Below are positions 6,590 to 9,946 of a DNA stretch of 9,946 bases, piece by piece. The notes below the pieces were generated by a model. The model worked only from the letters and a program-made list of their open reading frames with translations, was not told the DNA's origin and ran no database searches. The first letter of the stretch is position 1; every line of letters begins with the position of its first letter. Origin of the DNA: Acidicaldus organivorans (GTDB taxonomy: Bacteria; Pseudomonadota; Alphaproteobacteria; Acetobacterales; Acetobacteraceae); the NCBI GenBank assembly GCA_000759655.1, contig KN173973.1:4312-14257 (forward strand). The letters run 5' to 3'. The position numbers and the translations under genes are program-made.

Positions 6590-7276
6590 TCAGCTTCGCA
6601 CGCCCAAAATGGCGAGAGAAGAACTGGTGCCGAGCCGGTTGGCGCCGGCGGCGATGAGGGCGAGCGCGTCGGCGCGGCTGCGGATGCCGCCCGAGGCCTT
6701 GACCCCGAAATCGGGGCCCACCACGCGGCGGAGCAGGCGGACATCGGCCACCGTCGCACCCCCCGCGATGAAGCCGGTCGAGGTCTTGACGAAATCGGCC
6801 CCCGCCCCGATGGCGAGCTCGCAGGCGATGCTCTTCTCCTCATCGGTGAGAAGGCCGGTCTCGAGGATGACCTTGAGCAGCGCCCCGCGCGCCACCCGGC
6901 GGACGAAGGCGATATCGGCGCTGACGCGGGCAAACCGCCCATCCTTCAGCGCGCCGAGATCGATCACCATGTCGAGCTCGCGGGCGCCCTCGGCGAGCGC
7001 TGCCTCGGCCTCCGCCGCCTTGATCGCGCTCGGCGTGGCGCCGAAGGGAAAGCCCACCACCGCGCAGACGGAAATCGTGGTGCCGGAAAGCTCGCGCACG
7101 GCAAGCCCGGCATGGACCGGATTGACGCAGACCGAGTGAAAGCCGCAGGCGCGCGCCTCGGCGCAGAGGCGCCTGATGTCCGCCTCCCCGGCCTCGGGGC
7201 GGAGCAGGGTGTGGTCAATGAGCTGGGCGAGCTCGGCCGCGCCGAGTTCGGGGGCGTCTTCTCCGGCGCTCTTCAC
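6590..7276 (-). CDS. deoC: Deoxyribose-phosphate aldolase
   Basis: This 228-residue class I aldolase cleaves 2-deoxy-D-ribose 5-phosphate into glyceraldehyde-3-phosphate and acetaldehyde in the cytoplasm. Family motifs appear in order: [11 protein letters not shown] (19-29), VCVNP (49-53), [10 protein letters not shown] (71-80), ELDMVIDLG (100-108) with the acid/base Asp102, [11 protein letters not shown] (133-143) with Schiff-base Lys135, DFVKTSTGF (161-169) with Lys164 of the proton relay, and [10 protein letters not shown] (191-200). All catalytic residues are present and the length is normal. The start is GTG at 7276 with only a weak G-rich ribosome site; the ATG at 7311 is out of frame and no other in-frame start lies close upstream. 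It is the first gene of the operon, divergent from a DeoR-type regulator, which fits a pentose or deoxypentose catabolic role. Confidence 0.96.
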   Translation of the reverse strand: MKSAGEDAPELGAAELAQLIDHTLLRPEAGEADIRRLCAEARACGFHSVCVNPVHAGLAVRELSGTTISVCAVVGFPFGATPSAIKAAEAEAALAEGARELDMVIDLGALKDGRFARVSADIAFVRRVARGALLKVILETGLLTDEEKSIACELAIGAGADFVKTSTGFIAGGATVADVRLLRRVVGPDFGVKASGGIRSRADALALIAAGANRLGTSSSLAILGVRS

Positions 7277-7342
7277 CGAAGCCCCGCCTCTGGTCGAATC
7301 CTGGGTTCCATGGATGGACGCCCTCCCTCTCTTGCGCTTGCC

Positions 7343-7398
7343 GTGATCTGAACGCTTCTCGTGACCTGAACGCTTCTCACGATCTTGTCACGATCCTC
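7343..7398. promoter_or_regulatory. Tandem repeats in the deoC leader, candidate repressor operators
   Basis: Two 18-bp units, GTGATCTGAACGCTTCTC (7343-7360) and GTGACCTGAACGCTTCTC (7361-7378), are in direct tandem with one difference. Two 11-bp units, TCACGATCTTG (7377-7387) and TCACGATCCTC (7388-7398), follow at once. The 11-bp period is about one helical turn. They lie between the probable deoC promoter and its start codon. DeoR-family repressors often bind repeated short sites in such control regions, so these are the natural candidates; no binding data can be seen. Confidence 0.55.
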
Positions 7399-7412
7399 AC
7401 AAATGTGATAAT
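7385..7412 (+). promoter_or_regulatory. Probable promoter of the DeoR-type regulator gene
   Basis: TTGTCA (7385-7390) and GATAAT (7407-7412) are separated by 16 bp and resemble sigma-70 -35 and -10 boxes. Transcription would begin near 7419, about 30 bases before the ATG at 7450. This argues against the upstream in-frame GTG at 7405 as the start of translation. Confidence 0.45.
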
Positions 7413-7419
7413 CATCACA
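7404..7419. promoter_or_regulatory. CRP-like palindrome TGTGA-N6-TCACA
   Basis: The sequence TGTGATAATCATCACA has perfect 6-bp arms (TGTGAT and ATCACA) around four bases. It also matches exactly the TGTGA-N6-TCACA consensus of cAMP-receptor-type regulators. A further TCACA at 7397-7401 forms an overlapping palindrome with the left arm. It sits over the probable -10 elements of both divergent promoters, a position that suits repression or shared control. It could equally be the operator of the adjacent DeoR-type regulator. Confidence 0.55.
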
Positions 7420-7437
7420 CGTTCAAACTGGCGTCAA
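7408..7437 (-). promoter_or_regulatory. Probable promoter of the deoC operon
   Basis: On the minus strand, TTGACG (7437-7432) and GATTAT (7413-7408) are 18 bp apart. This is a moderate sigma-70-like match that overlaps the regulator's promoter and the CRP-like palindrome. It would give a leader of about 120 bases containing the tandem repeats before the deoC GTG. Confidence 0.4.
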
Positions 7438-7449
7438 GCCCATTCAGGC

Positions 7450-8190
7450 ATGTCCGTCCACGCCCTCCGCGCCCAGGTGCGCGAGCGCGGCGCGGTCCAT
7501 CTCGCAGAGGCCGCCGCCGCGCTCGAGGTCTCGGCAATGACGCTCCGCCGCGACCTCGCCTCCGCCGAGGCGGGCGATCTCGTGCTGCTCGGCGGCCATG
7601 TCACCGCGCTCGCCGCCGAGCGGCCCTATCAGCTCGAACGGGAGGCCGCCGCCCATCTCGCCGCCAAGAAACGGGCAGCACGCCATGCGGCGCGGCTGGT
7701 GCGGCCGGGCGATACGGTGTTCGTCGATTGCGGCACCACGCTCCCGCACCTCATCACTGCGCTCCCCGCTGCCCTGCCGCTCACCCTCGTCTGCTACGCG
7801 CTCAACATCGCAAGCCTCGCCGCAAGGCGGCCGGAGATCCGGCTCATCCTGCTCGGGGGCGTGTTCCACCCCTCCTCGGCTACGTTCGATGCGGCAAAGG
7901 ACGCCCGAGATCTCGGGGCGCTCGGCATCACCATAGGGTTTTTCTCGGCAGGCGGGATCGACGCTGAGAGAAGGGCGAGCTGCTTCAATCCCCACGAAGT
8001 GCCGGTCAAGCAGGCGGCGCTGGTGGCCTCACGGCGGCGCTATCTGGTCGCCGATCACAGCAAGTTCGGCCGCCCCGCCCCAGCCCCTTTCGCCGAACTC
8101 TCCGCCTTCGATGCGCTGATCAGCGACGCCCCGCCCCCCGCCGGGATGCGGCTCGACGTCCCGCTCGACCTCGCCCCTGCTGAGGAGTGA
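7450..8190 (+). CDS. DeoR-family transcriptional regulator
   Basis: This is a 246-residue sugar-phosphate-responsive repressor. The N-terminal winged helix-turn-helix covers about residues 3-50, with the family pattern HLAEAAAALEVSAMTLRRDL at 18-37. The C-terminal effector domain shows DTVFVDCGTTLPHL, the sugar-phosphate-binding loop, near 86-99. It continues with LILLGGVFHP near 133-142 and ALVASRRRYLVADHSKFG near 187-204. The ATG at 7450 places the helix-turn-helix at the usual distance from the N-terminus, although its ribosome site is weak. The in-frame GTG at 7405 would add 15 residues from within the promoter and palindrome. Being divergent from deoC, it most likely represses the transporter-catabolic operon and itself, with a phosphorylated sugar such as deoxyribose-5-phosphate as inducer. 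The family is clear; the effector is inferred. It may be equivalent to DeoQ or DeoR of other deoxyribose loci. Confidence 0.93.
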   Translation: MSVHALRAQVRERGAVHLAEAAAALEVSAMTLRRDLASAEAGDLVLLGGHVTALAAERPYQLEREAAAHLAAKKRAARHAARLVRPGDTVFVDCGTTLPHLITALPAALPLTLVCYALNIASLAARRPEIRLILLGGVFHPSSATFDAAKDARDLGALGITIGFFSAGGIDAERRASCFNPHEVPVKQAALVASRRRYLVADHSKFGRPAPAPFAELSAFDALISDAPPPAGMRLDVPLDLAPAEE

Positions 8191-8194
8191 GCGG

Positions 8195-8262
8195 GGCTCA
8201 CTGCCCAGGCTGGGCCTGCGGGGAGCCTTGGGTCGCAAGGGGGGCGGCACGCCTCCGCCCCC
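8195..8262. terminator. Hairpin-forming gap between convergent genes, candidate bidirectional terminator
   Basis: The 78-bp gap between the converging regulator and mmsB stops contains a hairpin with 8-bp arms, GGGGGCGG (8240-8247) and CCGCCCCC (8255-8262), and a 7-nt loop. A second stem is formed by GGCTC (8195-8199) and GAGCC (8223-8227), enclosing GCCCA-GGC-TGGGC (8203-8215). There is no long T tract, only CTTTC after the first hairpin, so efficiency is uncertain. Confidence 0.45.
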
Positions 8263-8268
8263 GGCCTT

Positions 8269-9474
8269 TCAGGTCATCGAGCGGACCTTGTTATAGACAT
8301 CGACCGAGACGGCGGCGAGCAGCACCATCCCCTTGATCATCTGCTGATAGTCGATGCCGATACCGAGGATCGACATGCCATTGTTCATCACGCCGAGCAC
8401 GAAGGCGCCGATCACCGCGCCCATCACCTTGCCCACCCCGCCGGTCGCGGAGGCGCCGCCGATGAAGCAGGCGGCGATGACATCGAGCTCGAAACCCTGG
8501 CCCGCCTTGGGCGTCGCGGTGTTGAGGCGCGCGGCGAAGACGAGCCCGGCGAGCGCGGCGAGCAGGCCCATATTGGCGAAGGTGAAGAAGCTCAGCCACT
8601 CGGTCTTCACCCCGGAAAGCCGCGCCGCCTTGGCATTGCCGCCCATCGCGCAGATGCGCCGGCCGAGCACGGTGCGCTGGCTCACGATCTCATAGATGAC
8701 GATGAGCACGAACATCACCGCGAGCACATTGGGCAGGCCATTGTAGGAGGCGAGCAGGTAGGAGAAATAGACGACCGCCGCGGCGAAGACCGCCATCTTG
8801 CCGATGAAGAAGGCGAGAGGCTCATCGATCAGGCCGTGCTGGAGATGAAGCCGCCGCGCTCTCGCGCTCACCGCGACGAGAAGGGCGGCGATGATCACGC
8901 CAAGCCCGAGCGCGCCCCAGTGCATCCCGCCCGGAACATGGAACGGATCGGGCAGGAAGCCGGTGGAAAGGCGCTGGAACGTGCGCGGGAAGGGGCCGAC
9001 CGACTGGCCGCGCAGGATGGCGAGCGCGAGCCCCTTGAAGATCAGCATCCCGGCCAGCGTGACGATGAAGGAGGGGATGCGCAGGAAGGCGACGAAGAGG
9101 CCCTGCACGCCGCCGATCACCGCCCCGGTGAGCAGGCAGATCAGCGCCGCAGGCAGGGCGGGCATGCCGAGTTCGACGATCAGAACGGCGGCGAGCGCGC
9201 CGATGAAGCCGCTCACCGAGCCCACCGAGAGATCGATGTGCCCGGCGACGATGACGAGCAGCATGCCGAGCGCCATGATCACGATATAGGAGTTCTGCAG
9301 CACGAGATTGGTGAGGTTGAGCGGCTGCAGCAGCGTCCCCCCGGTGGCCAGCGCGAAAAAGGCGATGATCACCGCGAGCGAGAGCAGCATCCCGTACTCG
9401 CGAAGGTTCTGTTTCCAGAACGACCCGGCAAGCCCTGCCGCCGGGCGGGACGTTTCGATCGCTTTCTCAGTCAT
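8269..9474 (-). CDS. mmsB: Multiple-monosaccharide ABC transporter permease
   Basis: This 401-residue inner-membrane permease is of the XylH/MmsB (GguB) type, clearly longer than the RbsC-like permeases (about 330) and matching the 390-410 of this subgroup. It has about ten or more membrane segments. Family landmarks are VIVAGHIDLSVGSVSGFIGAL near 74-94, LGRRICAMGGNAKAARLSGV near 270-289, and FELDVIAACFIGGASATGGVGKV near 327-349. The ending MNNGMSILGIGIDYQQMIKGMVLLAAVSVDVYNK, described here by its start and end, is very characteristic of MmsB. The ATG at 9474 overlaps the end of the upstream ATPase gene by 8 bp, with GAGGT as ribosome site. It is probably the last gene of its operon, since a convergent regulator follows. 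Xylose-type XylH is the main alternative. Confidence 0.92.
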   Translation of the reverse strand: MTEKAIETSRPAAGLAGSFWKQNLREYGMLLSLAVIIAFFALATGGTLLQPLNLTNLVLQNSYIVIMALGMLLVIVAGHIDLSVGSVSGFIGALAAVLIVELGMPALPAALICLLTGAVIGGVQGLFVAFLRIPSFIVTLAGMLIFKGLALAILRGQSVGPFPRTFQRLSTGFLPDPFHVPGGMHWGALGLGVIIAALLVAVSARARRLHLQHGLIDEPLAFFIGKMAVFAAAVVYFSYLLASYNGLPNVLAVMFVLIVIYEIVSQRTVLGRRICAMGGNAKAARLSGVKTEWLSFFTFANMGLLAALAGLVFAARLNTATPKAGQGFELDVIAACFIGGASATGGVGKVMGAVIGAFVLGVMNNGMSILGIGIDYQQMIKGMVLLAAVSVDVYNKVRSMT

Positions 9475-9946
9475 GGCTCGCTGACCTCACGATGGCGCGC
9501 ATGATCGCCTCCTGCGAGGCCGCTTCGCGGTCGAACTCACCGACCAGGCGGCCTTCGTTCATCACATAGATGCGGTCGCAGAGACCGAGCAGTTCCGGCA
9601 TGTCGGAGGAAATGACGAGGAGACATTTGCCCTGCGCGGCAAGCTCGGTCATGATGGTGTAGATCTCGTATTTGGCCCCGACATCGATGCCGCGCGTCGG
9701 CTCATCAAGGATCAGCACCTCGGGCTCGGCGAACAGCCATTTGCTGAGCACCACTTTCTGCTGGTTGCCGCCCGAGAGCTCGACCACGTTCTGGCCGGTG
9801 CTGGCGCAGCGGATGCGCAGCCGCTTGCGGTAGGACTCGGCCACCTCGAATTCGCGCCCGCGGTCGATCATGCCATGCCGCGCCACCCCTTCGAGATGGG
9901 CGAGCGTGATGTTGTGTTGGATACTGTCCTCGAGGATGAGGCCGAG
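9467..9946 (-). CDS. mmsA: Multiple-monosaccharide ABC transporter ATPase (N-terminus beyond window)
   Basis: These are the last 159 residues of a double-domain sugar ABC ATPase of about 510 residues; the frame runs open to the right edge. The second-domain signature LSGGNQQKVVLSKWLF is at 57-72 of the visible part, and a complete Walker B with catalytic Glu, VLILDEPTRGIDVGAKYEIY, is at 77-96. The region corresponding to the H-loop reads VISSDMPELLGLCDRIYVMNEGR (111-133). The tail ASQEAIMRAIV is typical of MmsA/GguA. Unlike the other ATPase in this window, its Walker B carries the normal DE pair. It overlaps mmsB by 8 bp. The binding-protein gene (chvE/mmsC type) would be expected farther upstream outside the window. 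Confidence 0.92.
   Translation of the reverse strand, partial: LGLILEDSIQHNITLAHLEGVARHGMIDRGREFEVAESYRKRLRIRCASTGQNVVELSGGNQQKVVLSKWLFAEPEVLILDEPTRGIDVGAKYEIYTIMTELAAQGKCLLVISSDMPELLGLCDRIYVMNEGRLVGEFDREAASQEAIMRAIVRSASHD

Noticed and set aside
7343..7398. CRISPR array
   Set aside because: The repeats are only 18 and 11 bp, in direct contact without spacers, and only two copies of each exist.
7405..7449. GTG at 7405 as the start of the DeoR-family regulator
   Set aside because: The GTG lies inside the palindrome and the probable -10 region, and would add 15 residues not typical of the family. The ATG at 7450 fits the usual distance to the helix-turn-helix.

Overview
This is a GC-rich window, by eye about two thirds G+C, with tightly packed and often overlapping genes. 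It looks like carbohydrate-catabolism DNA from a proteobacterium. An alphaproteobacterium is my best guess, from the MmsA/MmsB (GguA/GguB) transporter type and the codon bias, but no rRNA or other phylogenetic marker is present. Two sugar ABC transporter loci lie on the minus strand, with one plus-strand regulator between them.

Locus 1 (minus strand, 7276 down to 1) reads as a single seven-gene operon. In order it holds: deoC (deoxyribose-phosphate aldolase), a periplasmic sugar-binding protein of the LsrB/RhaS type, a double-domain sugar ABC ATPase, two different RbsC/LsrCD-type permeases, a DUF4432 aldose-epimerase-like protein, and a PfkB-family ribokinase or deoxyribokinase that runs off the left edge. 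From the second half of the ATPase to the epimerase-like gene, all genes overlap by 1 to 4 bases, which suggests translational coupling. A divergent DeoR-family repressor gene (7450-8190, plus) shares a 173-bp control region with deoC. That region holds overlapping promoter-like elements, a TGTGA-N6-TCACA palindrome and two sets of short tandem repeats. The gene set suggests import and breakdown of 2-deoxy-D-ribose or a related pentose: uptake, anomer interconversion, 5-phosphorylation, then aldol cleavage to glyceraldehyde-3-phosphate and acetaldehyde. The substrate is inferred, not proven.

The most unusual feature is in the ATPase gene. Between about 4611 and 4908 it is interrupted by a scrambled cluster of direct and inverted copies of its own Walker B region. 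The net excess is 280 bp, which shifts the frame and adds a stop. Removing those 280 bp restores a normal 498-codon ATPase. This is either a real local template-switch rearrangement that breaks the gene or an assembly error. The sequence alone cannot fully decide, though an error is quite plausible because the rest of the operon is intact.

Locus 2 (minus strand, 9946 down to 8269) is the 3' part of a multiple-monosaccharide (mmsA-mmsB, also called gguA-gguB) transporter operon. It converges on the regulator gene across a 78-bp gap with hairpin-forming sequence. Long plus-strand ORFs across both loci are GC-driven shadows of the real genes.
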